From an uncultured Lachnospiraceae bacterium (GTDB lineage: Bacteria > Bacillota > Clostridia > Lachnospirales > Lachnospiraceae): a stretch of DNA of 64,000 nucleotides. Positions 16,885 through 25,390 of the stretch are shown one piece after another. Made by a program: the position numbers and the translations under genes. Location: assembly GCA_900550285.1 (NCBI GenBank), contig URRW01000009.1, positions 1-64,000 of the forward strand, in the 5' to 3' direction. Below the pieces are notes generated by a model, which did not search any database, was not told where the DNA came from, and saw only the letters and a program-made list of their open reading frames with translations. How positions within the stretch are numbered: position 1 is the first letter of the stretch; every line of letters begins with the position of its first letter.

Positions 16885-19800
16885 ATGGGAAACGTAAAAC
16901 GGATTTATGTGGAAAAGAAGGCCGGATACGCGGTCAAAGCACAGGAACTGAAAGAGGATCTTGTCGGTTATCTGAACATGACAAAGATTGAGGATGTGCG
17001 GATGTTCATCCGTTACGATGTGGAAAATATCAGCGACGATGTTTTTGAACAGGCGTGCAGAACCGTATTTTCCGAGCCTCCGGTTGATATTTTATACCGG
17101 GAAAGCATTGAAGTGCCTGCAAACGGGCGCGTGTTCAGCGTGGAATTTCTGCCGGGCCAGTTCGACCAGCGCGCGGATTCCGCGGTACAGTGCGTGCAGT
17201 TTTTAAAGGCGGAGGAGACTCCCGTTATCCGCACCGCCGTGACCTATCTGATCACAGGCGACTTAACGGACGAGGAATTTGACAGGATCAAGGCTTACTG
17301 CATCAACCCCGTGGATTCCCGGGAGACGGATATGGCAAAGCCGGAGACGCTTGTGACGGAGTTTGCGGAGCCTGCCGATGTGAAGGTGCTGGACGGCTTT
17401 ACCGCGTTGGATGAGGCAGCGCTGACAGAGCTGTACAATTCTCTGGGGCTTGCGATGACCCTGCAGGATTTTAAGCATATCCAGAATTATTTTGCGAATG
17501 AGGAAAAGCGCGATCCTTCCATGACGGAGATCCGTGTGCTGGATACTTACTGGTCAGACCACTGCCGTCATACGACGTTTTCCACCGAATTAAAAAATGT
17601 GGAGTTCGGCGAAGGCTATTACCGCGCCCCGATGGAAAAGACATATCAGGACTATTTGGAAACCCGTAAGGAGCTGTATCAGGACCGTCCGGACAAGTTT
17701 GTCTGCCTGATGGATCTGGCGCTTGCGGCGATGAAGAAGCTGAAAAAGGACGGGAAGCTTGAGGATATGGAGCAGTCCGACGAGATCAATGCCTGCTCCG
17801 TGATCGTTCCGGTGGAGATGGATTACGGCGAAGGGCCTGTGACTGAGGAATGGCTCGTATTTTTCAAAAACGAGACGCACAACCATCCGACAGAGATCGA
17901 GCCCTTCGGCGGCGCGGCAACCTGTCTTGGCGGCGCGATCCGCGATCCGCTTTCCGGGCGCGGCTATGTGTATCAGGCGATGCGCGTGACCGGCGCGGCT
18001 GATCCGACAGTTCCGGTTGCGGATACGTTAAAGGGCAAGCTTTCCCAGAAAAAGCTGGTGCGCGGTGCGGCTTCCGGCTACTCCTCCTACGGCAACCAGA
18101 TCGGTCTGGCGACGGGCTATGTCAAAGAGGTTTACCATCCGAACTATGTGGCAAAGCGCATGGAGATCGGCGCGGTAATGGGCGCGGCTCCGAGACGCAA
18201 CGTGATCCGTGAAAACTCCGATCCGGACGACATCATCATCCTTTTAGGCGGACGCACGGGACGCGACGGCTGCGGCGGCGCGACGGGCTCTTCCAAGGTT
18301 CATACGGAGAAGAGTATTGAAACGTGCGGCGCAGAGGTTCAGAAGGGCAACGCTCCCACAGAGAGAAAGATCCAGCGCCTGTTCCGCAGGGAAGAGGTGT
18401 CGAAGCTGATCAAGAAGTGCAACGACTTCGGCGCAGGCGGCGTTTCCGTTGCGATCGGCGAGCTGGCGGACGGCCTGGAAGTGGATCTGGACAAGGTTCC
18501 GAAGAAATATGCGGGTCTGGACGGCACGGAGCTTGCGATCTCCGAATCTCAGGAGCGTATGGCGGTCGTGGTTGCCCCGGCTGACGTGGACAAATTCCTT
18601 GGTTATGCGGAGGAAGAGAATCTGGAGGCGGTTGCGGTCGCAGTCGTGACAAAAGAGCCCCGTCTCGTATTAAAATGGCGCGGCAAAAAGATCGTGGACG
18701 TTGCGAGGGCGTTCCTCGACACCAACGGCGCGCATCAGGAGACGGATGTTTTTGTGGACATCCCTTCCGAAAAGGACAACTATTTCCGTCAGTATGCGGT
18801 TCCGGCAGTTGAGGAAGCGGTAAAGGCAGGCGATTATAAAAAAGCATGGAAAGCCCTGCTGGCAGATTTGAACGTCTGCTCCCAGAAGGGGCTTGTGGAG
18901 ATGTTTGACTCCTCCATCGGCGCAGGCAGCGTTCTGATGCCTTACGGCGGTAAGTACCAGCTGACAGAGACGCAGGCGATGGTTGCAAAGCTCCCCGTCC
19001 TGAAAGGAAAAACGGATACCGTGACGATGATGGCGTATGGCTTCGATCCCTACCTGTCCTCATGGAGCCCTTACCACGGCGCGGTTTATGCGGTTGTGGA
19101 GTCGATGGCAAGGATCGTTGCGGCAGGCGGCGATTTCTCGAAGATCCGTTTTACGTTCCAGGAGTATTTCCGCCGCATGACGTCCGATCCGGAGCGCTGG
19201 AGCCAGCCGTTTGCCGCTCTTTTGGGCGCTTACGACGCGCAGATGGGCTTTGGGCTTCCTTCCATCGGCGGCAAGGATTCCATGTCCGGAACCTTCAACG
19301 ACATCGACGTTCCCCCGACGCTCGTTTCCTTTGCGGTTGACGTGGCAAAAGAGAAGAACATCGTGACGCCCGAGCTGAAAAAAGCGGGCAGCAGGCTGGT
19401 GCGCTTCTCCATTGAGAAGAATGAATACGATCTGCCGGATTACGAAAAGGTAATGGCGCTTTATGCGGGCATTACAAAGCTGATGGCAGACGGCGTGATC
19501 CTTTCCGCGTATGCGCTGGACAGCTACGGCGCAGCGGCAGCCCTTTCCCGCATGGCGTTCGGCAACGGTCTGGGCTTTGAGCTGGAAAAGGACGTGACGG
19601 CAGAGGCGCTGTTTGCGAACGGCCTTGGCGATCTGGTTGTAGAAGTGGAGGCAGATCGGCTGGATCAGATCGGCGTGCCTTATACGCTTCTGGGAACCGT
19701 TACCGAAAAGCCTGCGTTTGTATGGGGCGATACGGAGCTTTCCGAAAAAGAAGCGGTTGAGACATGGAAGAAGCCGCTGGAAAAAGTATTCCCGACAAAG

Positions 19801-20676
19801 GCGGTCAAGGGCGCAGAGAAGGTGGAAACCGGACTGTACCGTGCGGACAGCATTTATGTGTGCAAAAATAAAGTGGCGAAGCCTACCGTGTTCATTCCGG
19901 TATTCCCCGGCACGAACTGCGAATACGACAGCGCGAAGGCATTTGAGCGCGCCGGCGCCAACGTTGTGACGCGCGTGTTCAAGAACCTGAGCGCAGAGGA
20001 CATCCGCTCCTCCGTGGACGCGTTTGAAAAGGAGATCGGCAACGCCCAGATCATCATGTTCCCCGGCGGATTTTCCGCAGGCGACGAACCGGACGGCTCC
20101 GCGAAGTTCTTTGCGACGGCGTTCCAGAATGAGAAGATCAAAGAGGCTGTGACAAAGCTTTTACAGGAAAGGGACGGTCTGTGCCTCGGCGTGTGCAACG
20201 GTTTTCAGGCGCTGATCAAGTTAGGGCTTGTGCCTTACGGCGAGATCGTCGGTCAGAAGGAGGATTCCCCGACGCTGACGTTCAACACGATCAACCGCCA
20301 CATTTCCAAGATGGTATACACGAAGGTCGTTTCCAACAAATCCCCGTGGCTGCAGGGAGCAGAGGTCGGCAGGGTCTATGTCAATCCGGCGTCCCACGGC
20401 GAAGGCCGTTTCGTAGCGCCGAAGGAGTGGATCGACAGGCTGTTTGAAAACGGTCAGGTTGCGACCCAGTATTCCGATCCGGACGGCAGCGTTTCCATGG
20501 ATGAGGAGTGGAACGTCAACGGTTCCTATGCGGCGATCGAAGGCATTACCTCTCCCGACGGACGTATTTTGGGCAAGATGGCGCATTCCGAGCGCCGCGA
20601 CAGAAGCGTTGCGGTAAATATTTACGGCGAGCAGGATTTAAAGATCTTCGAGTCCGGCGTTTCTTATTTCAAATAA
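16885..20676 (+). CDS. purL: Phosphoribosylformylglycinamidine synthase, single-chain
   Basis: A 1263-residue enzyme of purine biosynthesis (step four: FGAR to FGAM using glutamine and ATP). It is the long form that carries both synthetase and glutaminase. The N-terminal PurS-like part is followed by a linker with DTYWSDHCRHTTF and the substrate-binding ETHNHPTEIEPFGGAAT. Two AIRS-type halves then follow. The last ~260 residues are a class I glutaminase (FPGTNCEYDS, nucleophile Cys in GVCNGFQALIKLG). The ATG at 16885 fits AGAGGA spacing; ATG 16873 is less likely. Long PurL outside a pur operon is common in Clostridia. Codon use is strongly biased, as in highly expressed genes. Confidence 0.97.
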   Translation: MGNVKRIYVEKKAGYAVKAQELKEDLVGYLNMTKIEDVRMFIRYDVENISDDVFEQACRTVFSEPPVDILYRESIEVPANGRVFSVEFLPGQFDQRADSAVQCVQFLKAEETPVIRTAVTYLITGDLTDEEFDRIKAYCINPVDSRETDMAKPETLVTEFAEPADVKVLDGFTALDEAALTELYNSLGLAMTLQDFKHIQNYFANEEKRDPSMTEIRVLDTYWSDHCRHTTFSTELKNVEFGEGYYRAPMEKTYQDYLETRKELYQDRPDKFVCLMDLALAAMKKLKKDGKLEDMEQSDEINACSVIVPVEMDYGEGPVTEEWLVFFKNETHNHPTEIEPFGGAATCLGGAIRDPLSGRGYVYQAMRVTGAADPTVPVADTLKGKLSQKKLVRGAASGYSSYGNQIGLATGYVKEVYHPNYVAKRMEIGAVMGAAPRRNVIRENSDPDDIIILLGGRTGRDGCGGATGSSKVHTEKSIETCGAEVQKGNAPTERKIQRLFRREEVSKLIKKCNDFGAGGVSVAIGELADGLEVDLDKVPKKYAGLDGTELAISESQERMAVVVAPADVDKFLGYAEEENLEAVAVAVVTKEPRLVLKWRGKKIVDVARAFLDTNGAHQETDVFVDIPSEKDNYFRQYAVPAVEEAVKAGDYKKAWKALLADLNVCSQKGLVEMFDSSIGAGSVLMPYGGKYQLTETQAMVAKLPVLKGKTDTVTMMAYGFDPYLSSWSPYHGAVYAVVESMARIVAAGGDFSKIRFTFQEYFRRMTSDPERWSQPFAALLGAYDAQMGFGLPSIGGKDSMSGTFNDIDVPPTLVSFAVDVAKEKNIVTPELKKAGSRLVRFSIEKNEYDLPDYEKVMALYAGITKLMADGVILSAYALDSYGAAAALSRMAFGNGLGFELEKDVTAEALFANGLGDLVVEVEADRLDQIGVPYTLLGTVTEKPAFVWGDTELSEKEAVETWKKPLEKVFPTKAVKGAEKVETGLYRADSIYVCKNKVAKPTVFIPVFPGTNCEYDSAKAFERAGANVVTRVFKNLSAEDIRSSVDAFEKEIGNAQIIMFPGGFSAGDEPDGSAKFFATAFQNEKIKEAVTKLLQERDGLCLGVCNGFQALIKLGLVPYGEIVGQKEDSPTLTFNTINRHISKMVYTKVVSNKSPWLQGAEVGRVYVNPASHGEGRFVAPKEWIDRLFENGQVATQYSDPDGSVSMDEEWNVNGSYAAIEGITSPDGRILGKMAHSERRDRSVAVNIYGEQDLKIFESGVSYFK

Positions 20677-20683
20677 TCAGACT

Positions 20684-20711
20684 GGGGCTGCGCTGTTACA
20701 GGCGCAGCCTC
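20684..20711 (+). terminator. Strong hairpin after purL
   Basis: GGCTGCGC (20686-20693) and GCGCAGCC (20702-20709) form an 8-bp stem extended by two more pairs, with an 8-base loop. There is no T-run, so it may stabilise the purL 3' end or terminate only weakly before queH. Confidence 0.45.
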
Positions 20712-20749
20712 TTGCAGTCCGGACCATAAACCGTGCCGGCGTTTGGTGT

Positions 20750-20777
20750 GACGGATATGGAGATCCGTCTGAGGAGG
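20750..20777 (+). promoter_or_regulatory. Hairpin adjoining the queH ribosome binding site
   Basis: A 7-bp perfect stem (GACGGAT at 20750-20756 with ATCCGTC at 20763-20769) ends one base before GAGGAGG, the ribosome binding site of queH. It has the same placement as the hairpins before purL, the isomerase gene and asnA. Confidence 0.55.
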
Positions 20778-20780
20778 ACT

Positions 20781-21455
20781 ATGAACAAGATCAATTATCA
20801 ATCAGAGCTGGAAAAGCTGATCAAAACGCTCCCCGATTCCCACAAAAAGCTGTTTCTGCACAGCTGCTGCGCCCCCTGTTCCAGCTATTGTCTGGAATAT
20901 CTGCGGCAGTATTTTGACGTGACGGTTTTTTATTATAATCCGAATATCAGCTTTGGGGAGGAATATCGCCACCGGGCAGAGGAGCTTCGGCGGCTGGTAA
21001 AGGAATTAAATGAAGAGGCTGCCGGATCGGAAACGCTCAATCAGATCAGGCTGGAGGAAGGCGCTTACGAGCCGGAGAAGTTTTTTGAGGCGACAAAGGG
21101 GATGGAGGACTGCCCGGAGGGCGGCGAGCGGTGCTTGGTCTGTTATGAGCTGCGGCTTCGGGAGGCGGCAGAAAAGGCGGCTGAGGGCGGCTATGACTTT
21201 TTTACGACGACGCTTACGATCAGCCCGATGAAGGATGCGCAGCGGTTAAACGAGATCGCACAGCGTCTGGGGGCAGAATACGGCGTGGCGTGCCTTCCGT
21301 CCGATTTTAAGAAAAAGGGCGGGTATTTAAGATCCATCGAGCTGAGTCGGGAGCACGGGCTGTACCGTCAGGATTACTGCGGCTGCGTTTTTTCAAAGGC
21401 GGAGCGGAACCGGCGGGAGAAGGAAAAGGGGAAACCGGATTACGGGAATAATTGA
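20781..21455 (+). CDS. queH: Epoxyqueuosine reductase QueH
   Basis: A 224-residue protein of the DUF208/QueH family, the non-orthologous replacement of QueG that reduces epoxyqueuosine to queuosine in tRNA. The conserved cysteine motifs are present: HSCCAPCSSY near residue 30, C-x2-C in GERCLVCYELR, and DYCGCVFS at the C-terminus. Together these ligate a [4Fe-4S] cluster and a further metal. The FTTTLTISPMKD motif and the PSDFKKKGGY stretch are typical. The ATG at 20781 follows GAGGAGGACT; an upstream in-frame codon at 20733 is rejected. Confidence 0.93.
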   Translation: MNKINYQSELEKLIKTLPDSHKKLFLHSCCAPCSSYCLEYLRQYFDVTVFYYNPNISFGEEYRHRAEELRRLVKELNEEAAGSETLNQIRLEEGAYEPEKFFEATKGMEDCPEGGERCLVCYELRLREAAEKAAEGGYDFFTTTLTISPMKDAQRLNEIAQRLGAEYGVACLPSDFKKKGGYLRSIELSREHGLYRQDYCGCVFSKAERNRREKEKGKPDYGNN

Positions 21456-21482
21456 TCTGAATCACGTAAAAAATGGGCAGAA

Positions 21483-21524
21483 TTGATTTATGTCAATGAC
21501 GGATCGAAAAAAAAGGGGTATAAT
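21483..21524 (+). promoter_or_regulatory. FNR/CRP-type box and -10 of the Crp/Fnr gene
   Basis: TTGAT-TTAT-GTCAA at 21483-21496 matches the FNR consensus TTGAT-N4-ATCAA at 9 of 10 positions. A perfect TATAAT lies at 21519-21524. With transcription starting near 21531 the box would be centred at about -41.5, the class II activator position. No good -35 element is present, as expected for an activator-dependent promoter. Confidence 0.6.
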
Positions 21525-21556
21525 ATCGCGGTATACAGATGAGGAGAGATGTTGTA

Positions 21557-22138
21557 ATGGATATGAGCGTGAGAGATTTTTTTAGGGAAAGATACGGCAT
21601 AAAAGGGGAAGAGGCGCTGGATGGGCTGGAGGCGATCACCGAGGTTATCCAGATGAAGCGGGGAGATATTCTGTTAAAGCAGGGAGAGATTGCGGAGAAG
21701 GTCTTTTTTCAGGTAGATGGGATCATGCGCGGCTTTTTTCTGGATGAAGAGGGCAGGGACCATACGGAGTGCTTTTCATGGCAGTTCGACCTCCCGGCAA
21801 TGCCCAGCGGTGATCTTGAGGCGCCGTCTCCGCTGACGATGGAAGTGCTGATGGAGGGGACCTTGTATGCGGTTCCGATCCCGCAGCTGTTTGAGCTGCT
21901 GCACCGCAATGAAGAACTGATGGAAACCTACCACCGAATGCTGATCGCTTCGATGGAGCTTCATTATAAGATCAAGCGGGTTCTTTACCAGTATGATACG
22001 AAACAGCGCTATGAGTGGTTTGAGAAAAATTTTCCGAATATTCTCGGAAAGGTAGAGCTTCGGTATATCGCTTCCTTTTTGAATATGACGCCGGAAACGC
22101 TCAGCCGCGTAAGGAAAGACTTAAGGAAGAGGGCGTGA
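21557..22138 (+). CDS. Crp/Fnr family transcriptional regulator
   Basis: A 193-residue protein with an N-terminal cyclic-nucleotide-binding-like barrel (DILLKQGEIAEKVFFQVDGIMRGFF) and a C-terminal winged helix whose recognition helix is TPETLSRVRKDL. The E-x2-S-R pattern is that used by FNR to read TTGAT half-sites, and such a site is present in its own promoter. It lacks the cysteine cluster needed for an FNR-type iron-sulfur cofactor (one Cys only), so it is not an oxygen-sensing FNR in the classical sense. The ATG at 21557 follows GAGGAGAG; ATG 21539 is the alternative. Confidence 0.85.
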   Translation: MDMSVRDFFRERYGIKGEEALDGLEAITEVIQMKRGDILLKQGEIAEKVFFQVDGIMRGFFLDEEGRDHTECFSWQFDLPAMPSGDLEAPSPLTMEVLMEGTLYAVPIPQLFELLHRNEELMETYHRMLIASMELHYKIKRVLYQYDTKQRYEWFEKNFPNILGKVELRYIASFLNMTPETLSRVRKDLRKRA

Positions 22139-22158
22139 GCCGTTTGAAAGGAAGAGCT

Positions 22159-22202
22159 GAGAGGCTGCCGCACTAAGGAATTAGTGCGCAGTCTCTTTTT
22201 TT
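22159..22202 (+). terminator. Rho-independent terminator
   Basis: An imperfect stem built on CGCACTAA/TTAGTGCG with outer GAGA/TCTC pairs and a GGAA loop, then T7 to 22202. It closes the Crp/Fnr gene; the A-rich other strand may serve the converging gene. Confidence 0.85.
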
Positions 22203-22214
22203 GCCCGGCAGCCG

Positions 22215-23219
22215 TTAAGGAAACAGCGTGGCAGCGTCGGTAAGTTCGTTGTCTTTTACATCAAACTGCCAGACGCTGTGTCCGGGGATCCGGTGTTCGG
22301 TCAGGTAGAAATGCCCGTCAAAGCCGGTGATGTAGTAGGGCGTTCCGCCGCCGATAAAATTGCTGTAAATATCTTCCCAATGTCCGTCGGCAAGGTCGTT
22401 TAAATCCCTGACGCGCAGTATCGTGGCATAATCCTGATTTCCGGCAGCGTCGGTGGAAACTGTAATATAAAACCAGTCCTGAATGCGGGCAAGCTGCACC
22501 ATTCCGGCAATTTCGGGAGGGACGGGGAAGCGTTCCAGCACCTTTAAGTCCTTTTTGCGGGCGCGGATGATGGCGCTGTTTCCGGATACGAAATAGACGT
22601 CATCGCCGTCGATCATAAAGGAACGGACATAGACGCCGCTCAGTTCAGGAATGGAGAGGATTTTTTCGAGGGCAACCTGCGGAGAGGAGGGATCGGGGCG
22701 GAAAAACACATAGAGCTCCCCGGTCATGGAGCTGAGCGCAAAAAAGCGTTCGCTGTCCTCATCGTAGCATACATAGTGGGGACGGACGCCGACGTTGGAA
22801 AACATCTGCGTCATGACAAAGGTATCGTCCTTTTTTTCAAAAATGAGGATCCGGTTATTTTCCGTATCGTCGGCAAGATAAACGACGCCGTCCCCTGCGA
22901 TCGTGTGCCCCCGGTCGATCTGGGAGGTAAGCACATACCATTCGGAAAGCGGCGCGTTTAAGTCGGCAGAGGTTAAAATCTGGTTATGGTAGCAGTCAAC
23001 CAGAAAATAGTCTTCGCCGATCTTGGTAAGCTGCGTCGGGACGCTTAAGGATGGCTGCGCATTTTTGGCAAGGGGAGCGGGAATAGACGTCATTGCTTCG
23101 GAAAAAGCGAGCACGGACGGTTCCCTTTGCGCCAGCCGGACGGCGACGGCAGCCGCGCCTATAAGCAGAAGAATCAATATGAAAATGGAAGTCTTTAAGG
23201 AGAGAAATTTCTTTTTCAT
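22215..23219 (-). CDS. Membrane-anchored beta-propeller-like protein, unassigned
   Basis: A 334-residue protein with an N-terminal signal anchor (FILILLLIGAAAVAV, residues ~13-27). The rest is rich in beta strands and in repeats that recall NHL/propeller blades (EDYFLVDCYHNQILTSADL, GDGVVYLADDTENNRILIF, EDSERFFALSSMTGELYVF). No enzyme motif is visible. It is likely an extracytoplasmic binding or scaffold protein. There is no clear ribosome binding site; an extended -10 lies 6 bases before the ATG, so the message may be leaderless. It lies downstream of the deacetylase-like gene on the same strand. Confidence 0.6.
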   Translation of the reverse strand: MKKKFLSLKTSIFILILLLIGAAAVAVRLAQREPSVLAFSEAMTSIPAPLAKNAQPSLSVPTQLTKIGEDYFLVDCYHNQILTSADLNAPLSEWYVLTSQIDRGHTIAGDGVVYLADDTENNRILIFEKKDDTFVMTQMFSNVGVRPHYVCYDEDSERFFALSSMTGELYVFFRPDPSSPQVALEKILSIPELSGVYVRSFMIDGDDVYFVSGNSAIIRARKKDLKVLERFPVPPEIAGMVQLARIQDWFYITVSTDAAGNQDYATILRVRDLNDLADGHWEDIYSNFIGGGTPYYITGFDGHFYLTEHRIPGHSVWQFDVKDNELTDAATLFP

Positions 23220-23225
23220 AAGGCG

Positions 23226-23234
23226 AGTATAGCA
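23226..23234 (-). promoter_or_regulatory. Extended -10 directly before the start codon
   Basis: On the minus strand TG-C-TATACT at 23234-23226 forms an extended -10. It ends only 6 bases before the ATG of the propeller-like gene, so transcription would begin at or next to the start codon. Confidence 0.4.
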
Positions 23235-23248
23235 CAAAGGCAGCGGGA

Positions 23249-23301
23249 AAACCAGAGGCGGACGGAAGCAAACCGCATGGAAACCAGAGGCGGACGGAAG
23301 C
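23249..23301. repeat. 21-bp direct repeat
   Basis: The same 21 bases (AAACCAGAGGCGGACGGAAG plus C) occur at 23249-23269 and 23281-23301. The second copy reaches the stop codon of the deacetylase-like gene. A short tandem duplication is the likely origin. Confidence 0.7.
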
Positions 23302-24158
23302 TACTTCCTGCCGGAGCGTTCGTTGGGGATCTGCGTGCCGTCTGCGTCCATATGATAGTCGCTTTGGAGGATAAGATCGGATACGGGGACGACCTGATAG
23401 CCCTTGTCCTGAAGCCCCTCGATCATGGGGGAAAGGGCGTCCGGGGTGCAGCGCGCGCCGTTGTGGCAGAGGATGATCGCCCCGTTTTTTAACCGGCTGC
23501 TGTCCAGTACGCGGCTGACGATGTCCTCCGTCCCGTAATCCTTCCAGTCCATTGAGTTGACGGTCCACTGCACCGGGAAATAGCCGTATTCCCGTATGGT
23601 ACGAATCGTTTCATTGTCATAGTCTCCGTAGGGGAGGCGGAACAGGTTCATTTCATAGCCGGTCAGCTCTTTGACGCGGCGGTGCAGGTTTTCAAGCTCC
23701 GCCTGCTTCTGGGGGACAGAAAGGGCGCTCATGGAGGTGTAGCTTTCGCCGTAGCTGCCAAGGTCATGTCCGGCGGCGAGAATGTCTTTGACCGCATCGG
23801 GATAGGATCTGACCCAGCTTCCGGTCACAAAAAAGGTGGCGTGCACGTTTTTTTCACGAAGCGTATCGAGGATTTTTTGCGTATCCGTATTCCCGAAGGC
23901 GCAGTCAAAGCTCAGCGCGACCTTTTTCTGGGGCGTCTGCACGCTGCATACGGGCAGCTCGATGCCGTTTACGACATTGGAGGAGGAAGCGGTGACCGAT
24001 TCGGGGGCGAGCATCAGACATGCCTGCAAAAAGGCGAGGATGCCGAGCAGGAACAGGGCGTTTTGAAATGCCGGCGTATGTACGAGCGACCGGATCGACG
24101 GCAGGATGGCGTAATGCTTCATTTTGTTCTGGACGAGTCTGAAAAAATCTTTTATCAT
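23301..24158 (-). CDS. Polysaccharide deacetylase-like protein lacking zinc histidines
   Basis: A 285-residue protein with one N-terminal membrane segment (~32-50) and a NodB-type domain from ~75. Motif 1 is SFDCAFGN (D85 kept; Cys replaces the second Asp). Motif 2, normally H-x3-H, reads GSYGESYT, with Tyr at both histidine positions (136 and 140). Motif 3 RLPYGDYDN, motif 4 VNSMDWKD and motif 5 ILCHNG are kept. PdaB-like sporulation proteins also deviate at motifs 1 and 2. Without metal ligands a classical deacetylase reaction is unlikely; a glycan-binding or altered function is inferred. Confidence 0.75.
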   Translation of the reverse strand: MIKDFFRLVQNKMKHYAILPSIRSLVHTPAFQNALFLLGILAFLQACLMLAPESVTASSSNVVNGIELPVCSVQTPQKKVALSFDCAFGNTDTQKILDTLREKNVHATFFVTGSWVRSYPDAVKDILAAGHDLGSYGESYTSMSALSVPQKQAELENLHRRVKELTGYEMNLFRLPYGDYDNETIRTIREYGYFPVQWTVNSMDWKDYGTEDIVSRVLDSSRLKNGAIILCHNGARCTPDALSPMIEGLQDKGYQVVPVSDLILQSDYHMDADGTQIPNERSGRK

Positions 24159-24349
24159 GGAAATACCCGGCGTTGTTATTGCTAAAGTGTATGCGGAGGA
24201 GAGGGAAAAGATGCGCTGCAGGGAAAAAGGAGTATGAGAGCTTTTTTAAACTTTATATTTTCACAAAATTTTCATGACCGCGCGGGCGATTTTCTGGTAA
24301 TATGATAGTAACCCGAAACGGGAAAGAGAAGCAAAGGAGACGAAAGATA

Positions 24350-25027
24350 ATGTTTTCCTATATTTTATTTGATCTGGACGGGACGCTCAGCGACCCGAAG
24401 CAGGGGATCTGCGGGAGCGTGCAGTATGCGTTAAAGAGCTTTGGGATCGACGAGCCGGATTTGGACCGGCTGGAGCCTTTTATCGGCCCGCCGCTGCGCG
24501 ACAGCTTCATGAGATATTATGATTTTACGCCGGAGCAGGCGGAAGCGGCGGTGGCGAAATACCGGGAGCGGTTTTCGGTGACCGGAAAATATGAGAATAC
24601 GCTCTATCCGGGCATTACGGTGCTTTTGCACGATCTGGAGCAGGCGGGGGCGAAGCTGGCGGTGGCGTCCAGCAAGCCGACCGTATATGTGGAGGATATT
24701 CTGGTTCATTTCGGCATCCGGCAGTATTTTGACATCGTTGTTGGAAGCGAGCTGGACGGGACGCGCGACCGTAAGGAAGAGGTTGTGCTGGAGGCACTGC
24801 GGCAGCTTGCGCAGCGCTATGGGGCAAAACCGTGGGAGGTCGTGATGGTCGGCGACCGGAGCTTTGACATTGAGGGCGCGAAGGCGGCAGGGACGCATAA
24901 TATCGCGGTAGCCTATGGATATGCGCAGCCGGGCGAGCTGGAACAGGCGGGAGCAGAGATCATCGTGCGCGACGTGCAGGGGCTTCGGCAGGTGCTTTTG
25001 GGCGGCGCGGGGCATTTTGCGCGGTAG
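24350..25027 (+). CDS. HAD hydrolase, phosphoglycolate phosphatase-like
   Basis: A 225-residue HAD phosphatase with FDLDGTLSD (D8, D10), the SSKPT motif II, and GDRSFDIEGAKAAG motif IV, plus a helical cap of the Gph/PGP type. It should dephosphorylate small sugar or organic phosphates. The ATG at 24350 follows AAAGGAGACG. Its TAG stop at 25025-25027 is in the same frame as a 121-codon open stretch and the CPBP protease that follow, so suppression of one stop codon would fuse all three. Confidence 0.88.
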   Translation: MFSYILFDLDGTLSDPKQGICGSVQYALKSFGIDEPDLDRLEPFIGPPLRDSFMRYYDFTPEQAEAAVAKYRERFSVTGKYENTLYPGITVLLHDLEQAGAKLAVASSKPTVYVEDILVHFGIRQYFDIVVGSELDGTRDRKEEVVLEALRQLAQRYGAKPWEVVMVGDRSFDIEGAKAAGTHNIAVAYGYAQPGELEQAGAEIIVRDVQGLRQVLLGGAGHFAR

Positions 25028-25390
25028 GGCGCCGGACAAAATGGGCGGCAGGACGGCTGGCAGACGGCAGGGCAGAACGTCTGGCAGAATGCAGGGCAAA
25101 ATGAGCGGCAAAATGGCTGGCAGAATGCCCGCCAGCCCGGCAGAGGCGCCGGACAGGAGCCGCCGGTAGGAAGCAGCAGGCGCTACCGGAGCAGCACATG
25201 GCAGAGCACCGGACAGGGAAGCGCGGCAGGCACATGGCAGAACGCCGGACAAGGAAGCGCGGCAGGCACATGGCAGAACGCCGGACAGGGAAGCACGGCA
25301 GGCGCATGGCAAAATGCCGGACAGAATGCCGCAGCGCCCGGCGGAAGGAAGCTGTCTGACAAAGCGCGGAATTTCTGGAAGGCGGTCGGC
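25028..25390 (+). other. Open, startless Q/N/G/W-rich region before the CPBP gene
   Basis: 121 codons without a stop, in frame with both the HAD gene before and the CPBP gene after, but with no ATG, GTG or TTG in frame. The translation is low-complexity (repeats of the type TWQNAGQGSAAG, earlier NGWQNARQ and QNVWQNAG), like the disordered N-terminal tails that precede many bacterial membrane proteins. It is probably the original N-terminal extension of the CPBP protein that has lost its start, or is reached by stop-codon readthrough or by a non-standard start such as CTG near 25352. Confidence 0.7.
25196..25330 (+). repeat. 36-bp tandem repeats (about 3.7 units)
   Basis: Units begin at 25196, 25232, 25268 and 25304 (last one partial, 27 bases) and read ACATGGCAGAACGCCGGACA and so on, encoding the 12-residue unit TWQNAGQGSAAG. 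Copies differ by a few bases. The repeat is in frame with the neighbouring genes. Confidence 0.9.

Noticed and set aside
25196..25330. Regular 36-bp repeats resembling a CRISPR array
   Set aside because: The units are contiguous without spacers, vary between copies and keep a reading frame, so they are coding repeats.
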